Notes: a model not told the origin generated them from the sequence alone. Shown: positions 6,410-16,198, numbered from the stretch's first letter. The stretch: 41,803 nucleotides of DNA from Bacteroidales bacterium (GCA_031286165.1 JAITUU010000023.1:1-41803), one strand, 5' to 3'. Program-made: numbers and translations.

Positions 6410-7600
6410 ATGACAAACACACTCAAAACACTTTCCGTAATTGTAGCAGTTGCACTCTCTCACAATGCTGTGGCACAGCAAGTTAATCCGGGTGGCGATG
6501 ATATTATTGGTCGCGAACATTCTTACAATGCTATTACCACCGCAGTTCCGTTTTTAACCATAGCAGCCGATTCCCGCGCAGGCGGTATGGGCGATGTGGG
6601 TGCTGCCACCACCGCCGATGTATGGTCGCAACAATGGAATGCCTCAAAATATGTACTCGCACAAAGCGATATGTCGGTGGGGCTTGCCTACACTCCTTGG
6701 TTGGCGCACATTACCAACGATATTCACTTACTCTACGCAGCAGGATATAAAAAATTCAGCAGTGGAAACGATGCCATAGGTGCTTCGTTGCGCTATTTTT
6801 CGGTAGGTGAAATTCCTGCTTATGATGAAAACGGCACTTCACTTGGTTACAATATTTCTCCCACCGAATTTGCCTTAGATTTTTCGTATTCTCGCAAACT
6901 TGCCGATAAATTTGTAATGGGTATTACCGGTCGTTTTATTTATTCCAATTTGAATGCTGCGCAATCCGATGCCGATTATCGACCCGGTAAAGCAGTGGCA
7001 GCCGATATTTCGGGTACCTATATAGAGCCTAAACTTCGCTTAGGTTCCATGCCGGCTTCCTTCCGCGCAGGTTTCAATATTTCCAATATTGGTTCCAAAA
7101 TAGCCTACACATCGAATAATCGCGATTTTATTCCCACCAATTTAAAACTTGGTGCCGGCATGGAACTCGAAATTGATAAACACAACGACTTAGGATTTTA
7201 TTTGGATTTCAACAAATTATTGGTGCCAACTCCGCCGCTCTATGGCTATGATGCCGATTCAAACAGAACGATAGTAAAAGGTCGCGACCCGAATGTAGGA
7301 CCTATCGCCGGAATTTTTCAATCCTTCTACGATGCTCCCGATGGTTTCAGCGAAGAATTAGCCGAAATTATGGTAAGCGGCGGTGTGGAATATTGGTACA
7401 ACAAACAATTTGCCGTGCGCGGCGGTTATTTTCACGAATCACGCATAAAAGGTAACAGAAAATTCTTCTCGGTGGGTATTGGTTTGCGCATGAACGTAAT
7501 GGGCTTAGATGTAGCCTACTTAGTACCGCTGCAAGGCACCAATTCACCGCTTGCAAATACCTTCCGCGTGTCGCTCAAATTTGATTTGAATAGAAGTTAG
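6410..7600 (+). CDS. porV: type IX secretion system outer-membrane protein PorV
   Basis: PorV (LptO/PG27) is an outer-membrane beta-barrel of the T9SS that shuttles folded cargo from the translocon to the attachment complex. The 396-residue product has a signal peptide ending near AVAQ, then the conserved N-terminal stretch NAITTAVPFLTIAADSRAGG and MGDVGAATTADVWSQQWN. This is followed by YSRK...F..G...RFIYSNL, AGFNISNIGSKIAYT, a DFNKLLVPTPP segment, and a barrel-type C-terminus ending F-D-L-N-R-S. These match PorV rather than PorQ. Start: ATG at 6410, because the frame-extending TTG at 6386 sits inside the promoter box. No other T9SS core gene is adjacent, which is common for porV outside porU operons. 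Confidence 0.92.
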   Translation: MTNTLKTLSVIVAVALSHNAVAQQVNPGGDDIIGREHSYNAITTAVPFLTIAADSRAGGMGDVGAATTADVWSQQWNASKYVLAQSDMSVGLAYTPWLAHITNDIHLLYAAGYKKFSSGNDAIGASLRYFSVGEIPAYDENGTSLGYNISPTEFALDFSYSRKLADKFVMGITGRFIYSNLNAAQSDADYRPGKAVAADISGTYIEPKLRLGSMPASFRAGFNISNIGSKIAYTSNNRDFIPTNLKLGAGMELEIDKHNDLGFYLDFNKLLVPTPPLYGYDADSNRTIVKGRDPNVGPIAGIFQSFYDAPDGFSEELAEIMVSGGVEYWYNKQFAVRGGYFHESRIKGNRKFFSVGIGLRMNVMGLDVAYLVPLQGTNSPLANTFRVSLKFDLNRS

Positions 7601-7651
7601 GCTTCAGAAAACAGTATGTAGTTATTAGATTTATAAATTGTATGATTTTAG

Positions 7652-7679
7652 AACTAACAACTAACGACTAACAACTATT
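7652..7679. repeat. heptad array, 4 units
   Basis: AACTAAC, AACTAAC, GACTAAC, AACTATT in direct tandem, ending four bases before the ispF ATG, so the array lies in the translation-initiation region of ispF or its leader. Confidence 0.7.
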
Positions 7680-7682
7680 TTC

Positions 7683-8150
7683 ATGCGTATAGGACAAGGC
7701 TATGATGTGCACCGTTTGGTGGAAAATCGCAAGTTGATGCTTGGCGGCGTTCACATTCCGCACACACACGGTTTGCTGGGTCATTCCGATGCCGATGTAC
7801 TCATTCACGCCTTGTGCGATGCCTTACTTGGTGCGGCAAATTTGCGCGATATTGGTTTTCACTTTCCCGACACAGGTGCGGAATTTAAGAACATCGACAG
7901 TACTATTTTACTCGCTCGCACTATGGAACTTGTGCGACAAAAAGGTTTTGAATTGGGAAATTGTGATATTACTGTGTGCGCCGAACAACCAAAACTCAAT
8001 CCGCACATACCGCACATGCAGCAGGTGCTGGCGCGAGTGATGCAGGTGAACGAAGAACAAATTTCAATTAAAGCCACCACCACCGAAAAACTCGGTTTTG
8101 TGGGGCGCAAAGAAGGAATTTCTGCTTTGGCAATGGCACTGCTTGTGTAA
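7683..8150 (+). CDS. ispF: 2-C-methyl-D-erythritol 2,4-cyclodiphosphate synthase
   Basis: IspF cyclises CDP-methylerythritol 2-phosphate with release of CMP in the non-mevalonate isoprenoid pathway. The 155 residues are the usual length. Metal ligands are in GYDVHRL (Asp8, His10) and in the following LGHSDADVLIHAL motif, and the substrate-binding segments DIGFHFPDT and KATTTEKLGFVGRKEGI are present. No other MEP-pathway gene is nearby. No clear promoter box lies in the 82-base gap after porV, so read-through from porV is possible. Confidence 0.97.
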   Translation: MRIGQGYDVHRLVENRKLMLGGVHIPHTHGLLGHSDADVLIHALCDALLGAANLRDIGFHFPDTGAEFKNIDSTILLARTMELVRQKGFELGNCDITVCAEQPKLNPHIPHMQQVLARVMQVNEEQISIKATTTEKLGFVGRKEGISALAMALLV

Positions 8151-8169
8151 GATTATTTCTTGAAAAATA

Positions 8170-8197
8170 ATTTACAATTTACAATTTACAATTAGTA
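8170..8197. repeat. heptad array, 4 units
   Basis: ATTTACA three times, then ATTAGTA. It lies ten bases upstream of the valS promoter box and within 20 bases of the ispF stop. Confidence 0.7.
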
Positions 8198-8206
8198 ATT
8201 AAAGTG

Positions 8207-8214
8207 TATTTTTG
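8207..8214 (+). promoter_or_regulatory. -7 box for valS
   Basis: TATTTTTG, 31 bases before the valS ATG at 8246. Confidence 0.55.
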
Positions 8215-8245
8215 CGCTTTGTAACCGTAAAAAATTAATTACACA

Positions 8246-10876
8246 ATGGAAATTCCTGCGAAATATACCGCCGCCGAAGTTGAAGAAAAATGGTACGCCT
8301 ATTGGTTGAAAAACGGATTTTTTAAATCCACGCCCGATGAGCGCGAACCCTACACCGTAGTGATACCGCCGCCAAACGTTACGGGCGTGCTGCACATGGG
8401 GCACATGTTGAACAACACCATTCAGGATATTTTGGTGCGCCGTGCGCGTATGCAGGGCAAAAATGCCTGCTGGGTGCCGGGTACCGACCATGCCTCCATT
8501 GCCACCGAAGCAAAAGTGGTGGCAAAACTTGCTGCCGAAGGCATCAAAAAAACCGACCTCTCGCGCGAAAAATTCCTCGAACACGCTTGGGAATGGACAC
8601 ATAAACACGGCGGCATTATTCTCGAACAATTAAAAAAACTCGGAGCCTCCTGCGATTGGGACAGAACCTGCTTTACGATGGACGAAAAACGTTCGGAAAG
8701 CGTGCTCAAAGTATTTTGCGACCTCTACGAAAAAGGCAAAATCTATCGCGGCGTGCGCATGGTGAATTGGGACCCGCAGGCACTCACCGCCCTTTCGGAC
8801 GAAGAGGTGATTTTCAAAGAGCAACAAGGAAAATTGTTTTATTTAAAATATAAAGTGGTAGGCGAGGAATCCTACGCCATTGTAGCCACCACACGCCCTG
8901 AAACCATTATGGGCGACACGGCTATGTGCATCAACCCAAACGACCCAAAAACCGCGTGGCTCAAAGGCAAGCGCGTGATAGTGCCGCTCATAAACCGCGA
9001 AATTCCCGTGATTGAAGACGACTATGTGGATATGGAATTTGGTACCGGCTGCCTCAAAGTTACCCCCGCGCACGATGTGAACGACTACATGCTCGGCGAA
9101 AAATACAACCTGCCCTCTATCGACATTTTCAACGACAACGGCACACTCAACGAAAATGGCGCACAATACGCCGGAATGGAGCGTTTTGAAGTGCGCGAGC
9201 ACATTGAAAAAGATTTGATTGAAGCCGGATTGATGGAAAAAGTGGAAGATTACACCAACAAAGTGGGTTATTCCGAACGCACCAATGTGGTGATAGAACC
9301 GAAACTCTCCATGCAATGGTTTCTCAAAATGGAAGATTTGGCACGCCCCGCACTCGAAAATGTGGAAAACGACACCATACAATTCTATCCCGAAAAATTC
9401 AAAAACACCTACCGCCATTGGATGACCACCATTAAAGATTGGTGCATCAGCCGCCAACTCTGGTGGGGACACCAAATTCCGGCGTATTATATAACCCAGC
9501 CTTCGGGCGAAAAATCGGTTATCGTAGCCGAAACAAAGGAAAAAGCATACGAAAAAGCACTTTCAATGTTCAATGTTCAATGTTCAATTGACGATTTGAA
9601 ACAAGATGAAGATTGCTTAGACACGTGGTTTTCTTCGTGGCTCTGGCCCATATCGGTGTTTGATGGCATCAACAATCCGGAAAATGCTGATATTCAATAT
9701 TATTACCCCACCAACGACCTTGTAACTGCGCCCGAAATCATATTTTTCTGGGTGGCACGCATGATAATGTCGGGCTACGAATATCGCGGACAAGAATGTT
9801 TCAAAAACGTGTATTTTACCGGCATTGTGCGCGATAAATTGGGCAGAAAAATGAGCAAATCGCTCGGAAATTCGCCCGACCCGCTCGATTTAATCGAAAA
9901 ATACGGCGCAGACGGCGTGCGTATGGGTATGATAGTAACCGCCCCTGCCGGCAACGATTTTCCTTTCGACGAAGCACTCTGCGAACAAGGACGAAATTTT
10001 TCTTCCAAAATTTGGAATGCCTTTCGATTGGTACAAGGATGGGCGGTTGATACCAACATAGTGCAACCCGAATCTGCCAAAGCTGGAATTGACGCATTTC
10101 ACGAAAAATTACACGAGGCAGCACAGCAAATCAACGAACAATTTGCGCACTATCGTATTTCCGAAGCATTAATGACAGTGTATAAATTATTCTGGGACGA
10201 ATTTTCGGCATGGTATCTCGAAATTGTGAAACCCGAATACGGCAAAGCGATTGACGGAAAAACTTACAAAATCACTATTATCTTTTTCGAGGAAATTTTG
10301 AAACTCCTCCACCCTTTTATGCCGTTTATTACCGAAGAAATTTGGCATTATTTGCAACCGCGCAGCGAAGGCGAAACTATTATGCTGCAACAATCGCTTA
10401 CCGCCACTACCTTTGATGCCAAAGTTTTGAAACACTACGAAGAAGTGAAAGAAATCATTGCCGGCATTCGCTCTATTCGCAAAGATAAAAACCTTCCGTT
10501 TAAAGAATCTATCAAACTCTATATCAAAGGATTGCACAAAGAAAGCGCGTTTGCAAATGTATTGATACAAAAATTGACGAATGTATCGGAAATTGCACTC
10601 ACTACCGAAGATATTGCCGGTTCGGCATCATTTCGCGTGGGAGCGGTGGAATATTTTGTACCGCTTGCGGTGCAGGTAAATGTGGCGGAAGAACGCGAAA
10701 AAATAATGGCGGAACTTGCCTACGTGCGCGGATTTTTGCAATCGGTGGAGAAAAAATTACAAAACGAACGCTTTGTGGCGAGTGCACCGGCAGCGGTGGT
10801 AGAAGCCGAACGTAAAAAACAAGCCGATTCGCTCGAAAAAATTGACATTTTGGAAAAACGATTGAAAACTATGTAA
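8246..10876 (+). CDS. valS: valine--tRNA ligase
   Basis: Cytoplasmic class I aminoacyl-tRNA synthetase that charges tRNA-Val, with an editing domain that clears threonyl products. The 876 residues fit the family. The HIGH-type motif is HMGH (residues 50-53) inside [15 protein letters not shown], and the KMSKS motif is KMSKS (535-539). The segment [12 protein letters not shown] marks the editing domain, DTWFSS follows near residue 455, and the C-terminus is the expected coiled-coil arm rich in Glu and Lys. An in-frame heptad array (9562-9589) adds a short variable stretch just before the conserved QDED.LDTWFSS segment. A GNAT gene follows after two bases, so the two are co-transcribed. Confidence 0.97.
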   Translation: MEIPAKYTAAEVEEKWYAYWLKNGFFKSTPDEREPYTVVIPPPNVTGVLHMGHMLNNTIQDILVRRARMQGKNACWVPGTDHASIATEAKVVAKLAAEGIKKTDLSREKFLEHAWEWTHKHGGIILEQLKKLGASCDWDRTCFTMDEKRSESVLKVFCDLYEKGKIYRGVRMVNWDPQALTALSDEEVIFKEQQGKLFYLKYKVVGEESYAIVATTRPETIMGDTAMCINPNDPKTAWLKGKRVIVPLINREIPVIEDDYVDMEFGTGCLKVTPAHDVNDYMLGEKYNLPSIDIFNDNGTLNENGAQYAGMERFEVREHIEKDLIEAGLMEKVEDYTNKVGYSERTNVVIEPKLSMQWFLKMEDLARPALENVENDTIQFYPEKFKNTYRHWMTTIKDWCISRQLWWGHQIPAYYITQPSGEKSVIVAETKEKAYEKALSMFNVQCSIDDLKQDEDCLDTWFSSWLWPISVFDGINNPENADIQYYYPTNDLVTAPEIIFFWVARMIMSGYEYRGQECFKNVYFTGIVRDKLGRKMSKSLGNSPDPLDLIEKYGADGVRMGMIVTAPAGNDFPFDEALCEQGRNFSSKIWNAFRLVQGWAVDTNIVQPESAKAGIDAFHEKLHEAAQQINEQFAHYRISEALMTVYKLFWDEFSAWYLEIVKPEYGKAIDGKTYKITIIFFEEILKLLHPFMPFITEEIWHYLQPRSEGETIMLQQSLTATTFDAKVLKHYEEVKEIIAGIRSIRKDKNLPFKESIKLYIKGLHKESAFANVLIQKLTNVSEIALTTEDIAGSASFRVGAVEYFVPLAVQVNVAEEREKIMAELAYVRGFLQSVEKKLQNERFVASAPAAVVEAERKKQADSLEKIDILEKRLKTM
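9562..9589. repeat. heptad array inside valS
   Basis: Three exact TTCAATG units plus a partial TTCAATT, of the same kind as the intergenic arrays, but within the coding frame at about residues 439-448 (FNVQCSI). Because the period is seven, each added unit would shift the frame; three units (21 bases) keep it. Confidence 0.7.
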
Positions 10877-10878
10877 GT

Positions 10879-11427
10879 ATGAGCAACGAAGCAATTAGTA
10901 TTTTTCCGGCACAAAGCGAACATGAGCACTATGCGCAAGCGATTTCCGATTTGATTTTAGAGGCATCGAAAGACTCCGATTCGGGTTTGGCTCTGCGCTC
11001 GCCGGAATATATTCTCAAAAAAATGCGCGAAGGAAAAACCGTGATTGCTCTTGCGAAAAACGGCGATATTGCCGGATTTGTGTATATAGACACATGGCAA
11101 AACGGCGCGTTTGTGGCAACTTCGGGTTTGATAGTCAATCCACAATATCGCGGCGTGGGTTTGGCAACGTTGCTCAAAAAAGAAGCATTTGCACTCGCGG
11201 CAAAACTATTTCCACTTGCAAAAAATTTTGGACTGACCACCAGCGATGCCGTGAAAAAAATCAATAAACAATTAGGTTACAAAGAAGTATCATACACCGA
11301 AATTACTACGGACGATGGATTTTGGAAAGGTTGCGAATCATGCACCAATTTTGCAATTTTGGAAAAAAACAAACGAACAACCTGCCTCTGTACCGCCATG
11401 ATTTTCGACCCAAAAGAAAATTTGTGA
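10879..11427 (+). CDS. GNAT-family N-acetyltransferase, Cys-rich C-terminus
   Basis: Residues ~50-120 form the acetyl-CoA-binding core, with motif A as VNPQYRGVGLATLL (loop residues 91-96). The C-terminus holds FWKGCESC and CLCTAM, giving conserved Cys at 152, 155, 169 and 171. I recognise this arrangement from a Bacteroidota GNAT family whose members often sit at the head of arginine-biosynthesis operons, where they are candidates for the N-acylglutamate-forming step. Here there is no arg gene; it follows valS by two bases and precedes the VWA gene by two. The exact substrate is not shown by the sequence. The four cysteines could bind a metal. Start ATG at 10879 just after the valS stop. Confidence 0.82.
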   Translation: MSNEAISIFPAQSEHEHYAQAISDLILEASKDSDSGLALRSPEYILKKMREGKTVIALAKNGDIAGFVYIDTWQNGAFVATSGLIVNPQYRGVGLATLLKKEAFALAAKLFPLAKNFGLTTSDAVKKINKQLGYKEVSYTEITTDDGFWKGCESCTNFAILEKNKRTTCLCTAMIFDPKENL

Positions 11428-11429
11428 AA

Positions 11430-12815
11430 ATGAAAAAACACCTGCTGATTTTTCTACTGAATATTTTGTTTATGCTTTCACTGCAAGCACAAACACAAGG
11501 GCAGGCAGTACCGCGCATTGCACCCATTACTCGCATTTTGTTTATTTTCGATGCCTCGTACAGCATGACCGGAATGTGGGGCACAAAAACCAAAATGGAA
11601 GTTGCAAAATCGGTGCTCATTCCGTTTATCGACAGTGTTTCCAAAATTCCCAACACCGAATTGGCACTGCGCATTTACGGCAATCGAAGTCCTGTGCCGC
11701 CGCAGGATTGTGGCGATACACATTTGGAAGTGCCCTTTGGGAAAAATAATGTGATAGAAATTCTCAATAAAATTACCAACGTAACGCCACGCGGCACCAC
11801 TCCCATAGCCTATTCACTCGAACTTGGCGCACAAGATTTTCCGCACGACAGCACCGCACGAAACATTGTATTTCTCATAACTGATGGCATAGAAGCCTGC
11901 GATGGCGACCCCTGCGCTATTTCGCGCGAATTGCAGAAAAAAGGCGCGATTTTACGCCCGTTTATCATTGGAGTGGGCAGCGATATTGATTTCAATAAAG
12001 TGTTCAACTGCGCCGGCGATGTGTTTACCGCCTATTCGCAAGACGAATTTTTACCCATTCTGAATGCTGCCATGCAAAAAGCCCTCATGACCACGCCGCT
12101 GCAAGTGTATTTGCTCGATGTGTATAAAAAACCTACGGAAACCGATGTGCCCATGACCTTTTTCGATGCCGCCAGCGGATTTGCCCACTATCACTTTGTG
12201 CACTCGGTTATTCGACCCGGCGAACCCGATATTTTGTTTTTAGACCCTTTGGTGCGCTACAAAATTAAGGTACACACCATGCCGCCGGTGTATTCCGAAG
12301 AAATTGATTTAGACGCAGGAAAACATACCATTGTGAAAATCAACGCCGTACAAGGATTTTTAGAACTGCCTCGCCCGCTTGGATTTCCACACAATATAGA
12401 TTGCATAGTGCGGCAGGCAAATGATTTGCACACACTCACCACGCAGCGCACCGGCGAAAAACGAAAATATATAGTAGGCGAATACGATTTGGAAGTATTC
12501 ACCCTGCCGCACACCTATTTCTACGGCGTGCGCATAAAACCCGGCGAAAGCACCACGCTCACTATTCCACAACCCGGAAAAGTTACATTTTCACGCACGC
12601 AACAAGGATTTGGCGCAATTTATTTGAACCGAGAAACCGACTACGAATTTGTGGTAAATTTGGAAGTTGCACCCAAAGGAAATGAAGTTTTTCTTTTGCA
12701 ACCCGGAAAATATGTTGTAATTTGGCGCAATAAAAACGAAAACGATACCGAAAAATCCGTTACAAAATACTTTGAAATCACCTCAGGCGGCTCGGTTTTT
12801 ATTACCTTAAAATGA
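11430..12815 (+). CDS. secreted von Willebrand factor A-domain protein
   Basis: A 461-residue exported protein. The signal peptide ends at LQAQ (residues ~18-21). A VWA domain spans about residues 33-215 with a complete MIDAS: DASYS (41-45), the Thr of TPRGTTP (~123) and Asp152 of TDG. This metal site normally binds a protein or peptide partner. Residues ~220-461 are beta-rich and probably two Ig-like domains; I cannot name them. The ATG at 11430 is chosen because it starts the signal peptide; the open frame runs back to 11322 inside the GNAT gene. It lies two bases after the GNAT stop. The function is unknown; a role in surface or envelope assembly is only a guess. Confidence 0.82.
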   Translation: MKKHLLIFLLNILFMLSLQAQTQGQAVPRIAPITRILFIFDASYSMTGMWGTKTKMEVAKSVLIPFIDSVSKIPNTELALRIYGNRSPVPPQDCGDTHLEVPFGKNNVIEILNKITNVTPRGTTPIAYSLELGAQDFPHDSTARNIVFLITDGIEACDGDPCAISRELQKKGAILRPFIIGVGSDIDFNKVFNCAGDVFTAYSQDEFLPILNAAMQKALMTTPLQVYLLDVYKKPTETDVPMTFFDAASGFAHYHFVHSVIRPGEPDILFLDPLVRYKIKVHTMPPVYSEEIDLDAGKHTIVKINAVQGFLELPRPLGFPHNIDCIVRQANDLHTLTTQRTGEKRKYIVGEYDLEVFTLPHTYFYGVRIKPGESTTLTIPQPGKVTFSRTQQGFGAIYLNRETDYEFVVNLEVAPKGNEVFLLQPGKYVVIWRNKNENDTEKSVTKYFEITSGGSVFITLK

Positions 12816-12850
12816 AATTAATATGGCAATATGCTAATAAATCAATGAAT

Positions 12851-12890
12851 ATCTCAATATCAACAAATCTCACGAAGTAACTATCAATAT
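12851..12890. repeat. loose octad array, 5 units
   Basis: Units ATCTCAAT, ATCAACAA, ATCTCACG, AAGTAACT, ATCAATAT follow with a period of 8, ending two bases before the ATG at 12893. They are less regular than the other arrays. The preceding bases contain ATATGCTAAT, the word also seen in the element at 6194-6317. Confidence 0.4.
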
Positions 12891-12892
12891 CT

Positions 12893-13753
12893 ATGAATAC
12901 AATGAAAAAACTCACAATCTTAGTCTGCGCTCTGCTTTGCGCAATTACAGCGTTGGCACAACGCCCTACTGCAAAAAAAACACAACTTCCCGCATTTTTT
13001 GCTTCTACGCTCTATGTGGTTACAAACAATAATCCGCTCAGTGAGTATAATGAAATGATAAAAGAGGCGGTGCAAAAAAATTGGCGCGTTACGCAATTCG
13101 ATTTTATTAGCCTTGCCGAATTTGAGCAACAGCGATTTGATGCCACAAAATCGTTCATGATTTACAGCGAAACCACCTTCCCGAAAGATAAAAATCCCAT
13201 TCCTTTCGATATTTTAAGCATAGTGCTCGGCGGAAATTACGCATCGGTAGAGCAAATGCCCGAAGTGTGCTCCTTCCCTATTTGCGTGAGTGAAAGCGAT
13301 GGCTCCGATGCCTACTACAAATTACCCATTATTATGAGTTTTTTGAATCAACACGTAAAAACGCTGCAAACAAATTCCGCACTTTTGAAAGACAAAAAAT
13401 ATGCCTATCACGTGAAACAAAGCGGCAGTATGGCAAAAAAAACGCTCTATTTGATAGAAGAAGAACAATTGCCGGAATTTAATACTGCACAAAAAATCAA
13501 AGCATTGTACAAAGGCAAAGTGGTATTTTTGGCACAAGAAGAACTTGCGAATTTACTCCGCAAACGCGCTATCAACGTGGCATTTTTGCACAAAGTGGCA
13601 CCACTGAGCAACGAAATTATGGGTGCCCGCTGTTACATTATTTTTATGGGAACCGATAACGCACTCTATCATTTTGGCTGGCACACCATTAGCGAAAAAG
13701 AAGGCAATGGCGTAACGGCAAAAATTTGGAAAACGCTTGCCGCAAAAAAATAA
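12893..13753 (+). CDS. secreted protein of unknown function
   Basis: I do not recognise the family. The 286-residue product has a signal peptide (MKKLTILVCALLCAITALAQ, if translation begins at the second ATG, 12902). The mature part is mixed alpha/beta, with no membrane segment and no T9SS sorting domain. Notable stretches are SVEQMPEVCSFPICVSESDG with two Cys that could form a disulfide, and a C-terminal half rich in Lys. It sits 77 bases downstream of the VWA gene on the same strand, so the two may work together, but the sequence alone does not show that. It converges on tatC with a single-base gap. Confidence 0.65.
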   Translation: MNTMKKLTILVCALLCAITALAQRPTAKKTQLPAFFASTLYVVTNNNPLSEYNEMIKEAVQKNWRVTQFDFISLAEFEQQRFDATKSFMIYSETTFPKDKNPIPFDILSIVLGGNYASVEQMPEVCSFPICVSESDGSDAYYKLPIIMSFLNQHVKTLQTNSALLKDKKYAYHVKQSGSMAKKTLYLIEEEQLPEFNTAQKIKALYKGKVVFLAQEELANLLRKRAINVAFLHKVAPLSNEIMGARCYIIFMGTDNALYHFGWHTISEKEGNGVTAKIWKTLAAKK

Positions 13754-13754
13754 A

Positions 13755-14579
13755 TTACGCTGCCTGCGCACGCTGTTTTTCCACGCACTGCACCACGCGA
13801 ATACTCAATTCATAAAGCAGGCACAGCGGCAGCGATACCAGCGCGAGGGTAAACGCATCGCCGGTGGGAGTAATAATGGCTGCCACTACCACAATAGCCA
13901 CAATAGCATGGCGGCGATAGTGCTTCATGAGTTGCACCCGTATAATGCCTAATTTTGCCAAAATCCAGCATAGTATGGGAATTTCAAACATCACACCCAT
14001 AAGTAAACTTATGGCAAACAAACTCTGCATATACGATTCCAGAGAAATAAAATTAACCACCGAAGTACTTACCGAATAGGAACTCAAAAAGCGAAAGGTG
14101 AAAGGAAAAATAATGAAATAACTAAGCAATACGCCGCACACAAACAGCAGATATGACGACAAGCAAAAAAGCAGCGTAGCACGGCGTTCGTGCGCATAGA
14201 GAGCAGGCGAAACAAAACGAAAGAGCGCGAACAATATATAAGGAGAAGCGCACACTACCCCCACCGCAAACGATGCTTTGATGTGCATAAGAAATTGGTT
14301 TGCAAGTTCGGTATTTATCAACTGAACTTCCTGCATGGATTCGGCAATTTCGGCACCGTTCCACCGTGAAGAAAAAAATGCTTGCACACTATCAAACCAT
14401 GAATACACAAAAAAATCGGGTTTCATGGGTGCCAAAAGCACGGCAAACACATACTCTTTGAAAATAAACGCAACTACGGAAAAAACCAAGCACAGCACAC
14501 ACACGCGCAGTAAATAGCGGCGCAAAACATCGAAATGCTCCCAAAAATGTAAGCCGGTGCTTGCTTCGTGCGATTTCAA
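13755..14579 (-). CDS. tatC: Sec-independent protein translocase TatC
   Basis: TatC is the receptor of the twin-arginine pathway that exports folded proteins across the inner membrane. The 274 residues have six hydrophobic segments and the N-terminal signature FWEHFDVLRR (the E-H-x-x-x-L-R-R consensus), followed by a periplasmic loop with FVSPALYAHERR and the late FEIPILCWILAKLG segment. The only suitable start just before the signature is TTG at 14579, eight bases after the tatA stop. It is co-transcribed with tatA. No tatB is seen, as is usual for Bacteroidota. Confidence 0.95.
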   Translation of the reverse strand: MKSHEASTGLHFWEHFDVLRRYLLRVCVLCLVFSVVAFIFKEYVFAVLLAPMKPDFFVYSWFDSVQAFFSSRWNGAEIAESMQEVQLINTELANQFLMHIKASFAVGVVCASPYILFALFRFVSPALYAHERRATLLFCLSSYLLFVCGVLLSYFIIFPFTFRFLSSYSVSTSVVNFISLESYMQSLFAISLLMGVMFEIPILCWILAKLGIIRVQLMKHYRRHAIVAIVVVAAIITPTGDAFTLALVSLPLCLLYELSIRVVQCVEKQRAQAA

Positions 14580-14587
14580 TAGTGTAA

Positions 14588-14815
14588 CTATCTAAGGTTC
14601 ACAACTTGCTGCGGCGCATTATTGCCTGTTTTCGCATCTTCGGGCAATGGTTTTTCCACTTCATTCAAGCCCTCTTTAAAACTGCGTACTCCTTTGCCTA
14701 TTCCTTTCATCAATTCGGGAATTTTTTTACCGCCAAAAAGCACCAACACGAGTATGGCAATAATCAAAATTTCGCCACCGCGCAAACCTCCTATAAATAG
14801 TACTGTATGTGTCAT
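14588..14815 (-). CDS. tatA: Sec-independent protein translocase TatA
   Basis: A 75-residue protein with a short N-terminal membrane helix (GGEILIIAILVLVLFGGKKIPEL), the FGGKKIPEL hinge and an amphipathic helix GIGKGVRSFKEGLNE, followed by a polar tail. These are the standard TatA features; TatA forms the pore-like assembly recruited by TatC. A promoter box lies 20 bases upstream. Confidence 0.95.
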   Translation of the reverse strand: MTHTVLFIGGLRGGEILIIAILVLVLFGGKKIPELMKGIGKGVRSFKEGLNEVEKPLPEDAKTGNNAPQQVVNLR

Positions 14816-14834
14816 AATTTCTGTTTTTATCTCA

Positions 14835-14842
14835 CAAAGGTA
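14835..14842 (-). promoter_or_regulatory. -7 box for tatAC
   Basis: TACCTTTG on the minus strand, a full TAnnTTTG match 20 bases before the tatA ATG. Confidence 0.6.
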
Positions 14843-14881
14843 GAAATAATTGTCAATGTGCGCAGATTTTCGCGCGTAAAT

Positions 14882-16174
14882 TTACTCTTTGGGTACAATT
14901 TCCAACGTAATGGCAGTAATTACATTGCGATTTTTCTTAGTAATGGTGGCACTATAATTTTCGAGCGTAATTTTTTCGCCCACTTCGGGTATGCGCCCAA
15001 ACTGCTGCACCATAAGCCCCGAAAGGGTTTGATATTCACCACTCACCGGCAGCGGGAAAGGCAGCGAGCGATTGAGTTCCACAATATCGGTTTGCGCACA
15101 AATAGTAAATTCACCTTCACCGGTTTGCTCTATTGCTTTTTCTTCTTCGTCAAATTCATCATTAATTTCACCCACCAATTCTTCTATAATATCTTCTAAG
15201 GTTACAATTCCCAGCGTGCCGCCATATTCGTCCATCACTATTGCCATTTGTGTATTGGTTCGCTGAAAATCGCGCAATAAATTGCTGATACGCTTATTGG
15301 ACGGCACAAAAAACGGCTGCCGCAACACATCTTTGAGCGTTTGCTCCGGATTGTGCAGCAATTTGAGTAAATCTTTAATATGAATAATTCCTTTGATATT
15401 ATCAATCGTTTTTTCAAATACCGGAATGCGCGTAAATCCTTCATCTAAACACTGTTGCAGGAGTGTATCTACGGGCGTATTGATTTCCACCGCGTAAATT
15501 TGCGTGCGCGGCACCAAAATTTGTTTTACCGTGTAATTATCAAATTCAAACACATGCTGAATTAACTCATGTTCGTTGGCGTTAATTCTGCCTTCTTCGC
15601 GGCTTTCGTCTATTATCAATCGTAATTCTTCTTCGGAGTGCGTTTCATGTTCCTGATGTTTACTCACACCCATTAGTTTGAGTATGAAATTGGCAAATCC
15701 ATTGAAAAGCCAAATAAAGGGCATAAAAATATAGTAGAAAATTTGCAGCGGAATTGCCACTAAGAGTGTGATTTTAAGTGCATAACGAATAGAAAGTGAT
15801 TTTGGAGCCAATTCTCCGAACACCACGTGTAAAAACGTAACAAAAGCAAAGGATACAATAAAGGAAATTTTATGCAACATGAGGGGGTGCATGGTAATGT
15901 GCAGCGATGAAAATATGCCGCGAATGAGTTCGGCAAAAGTGCCTTCGGCAACCCAACCCAACCCAATACTTGCTATGGTTACGCCAAGTTGTGTGGCGGC
16001 TAAGTAGGCATCTAAGTGGTCGGTCATGCGGAGCGCAATGGAGCGCGACCAACTTTCTTTGGGAGCATAAATTTCTATTTGCGAAGCACGCACTTTGACG
16101 ATTGCAAATTCGGCAGCAACAAAAAAACCGTTTAAAAAAATAAGAAACGCAGAAATCAGAAAGCCTATCAGCAT
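14882..16174 (-). CDS. CNNM/CBS-domain membrane protein (HlyC/CorC family)
   Basis: A 430-residue inner-membrane protein. Residues ~1-190 are the DUF21/CNNM domain with about four membrane segments, including NGFFVAAEFA.V and VFGELAPKSL. Then come an acidic linker (HSEEELRLIIDESREEG), two CBS domains (~205-330, with MVDEYGGT-type motif MDEYGGTLGIVTLEDI) and a CorC_HlyC domain at the C-terminus (~345-425). Relatives handle Mg2+ or Co2+ efflux; in Bacteroidota the GldE gliding protein has the same layout, so that is an alternative. The frame can extend to a TTG at 16201, but this lies in the promoter box; ATG at 16174 is preferred. Confidence 0.85.
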   Translation of the reverse strand: MLIGFLISAFLIFLNGFFVAAEFAIVKVRASQIEIYAPKESWSRSIALRMTDHLDAYLAATQLGVTIASIGLGWVAEGTFAELIRGIFSSLHITMHPLMLHKISFIVSFAFVTFLHVVFGELAPKSLSIRYALKITLLVAIPLQIFYYIFMPFIWLFNGFANFILKLMGVSKHQEHETHSEEELRLIIDESREEGRINANEHELIQHVFEFDNYTVKQILVPRTQIYAVEINTPVDTLLQQCLDEGFTRIPVFEKTIDNIKGIIHIKDLLKLLHNPEQTLKDVLRQPFFVPSNKRISNLLRDFQRTNTQMAIVMDEYGGTLGIVTLEDIIEELVGEINDEFDEEEKAIEQTGEGEFTICAQTDIVELNRSLPFPLPVSGEYQTLSGLMVQQFGRIPEVGEKITLENYSATITKKNRNVITAITLEIVPKE

Positions 16175-16198
16175 AGTGTGTTCATGTCTTGGTTGCTG

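Noticed and set aside
8843..9475. 210-codon minus-strand open frame inside valS
   Set aside because: It is rich in His, Phe and Val as expected for antisense of a coding gene, has no promoter box, and valS is certain.
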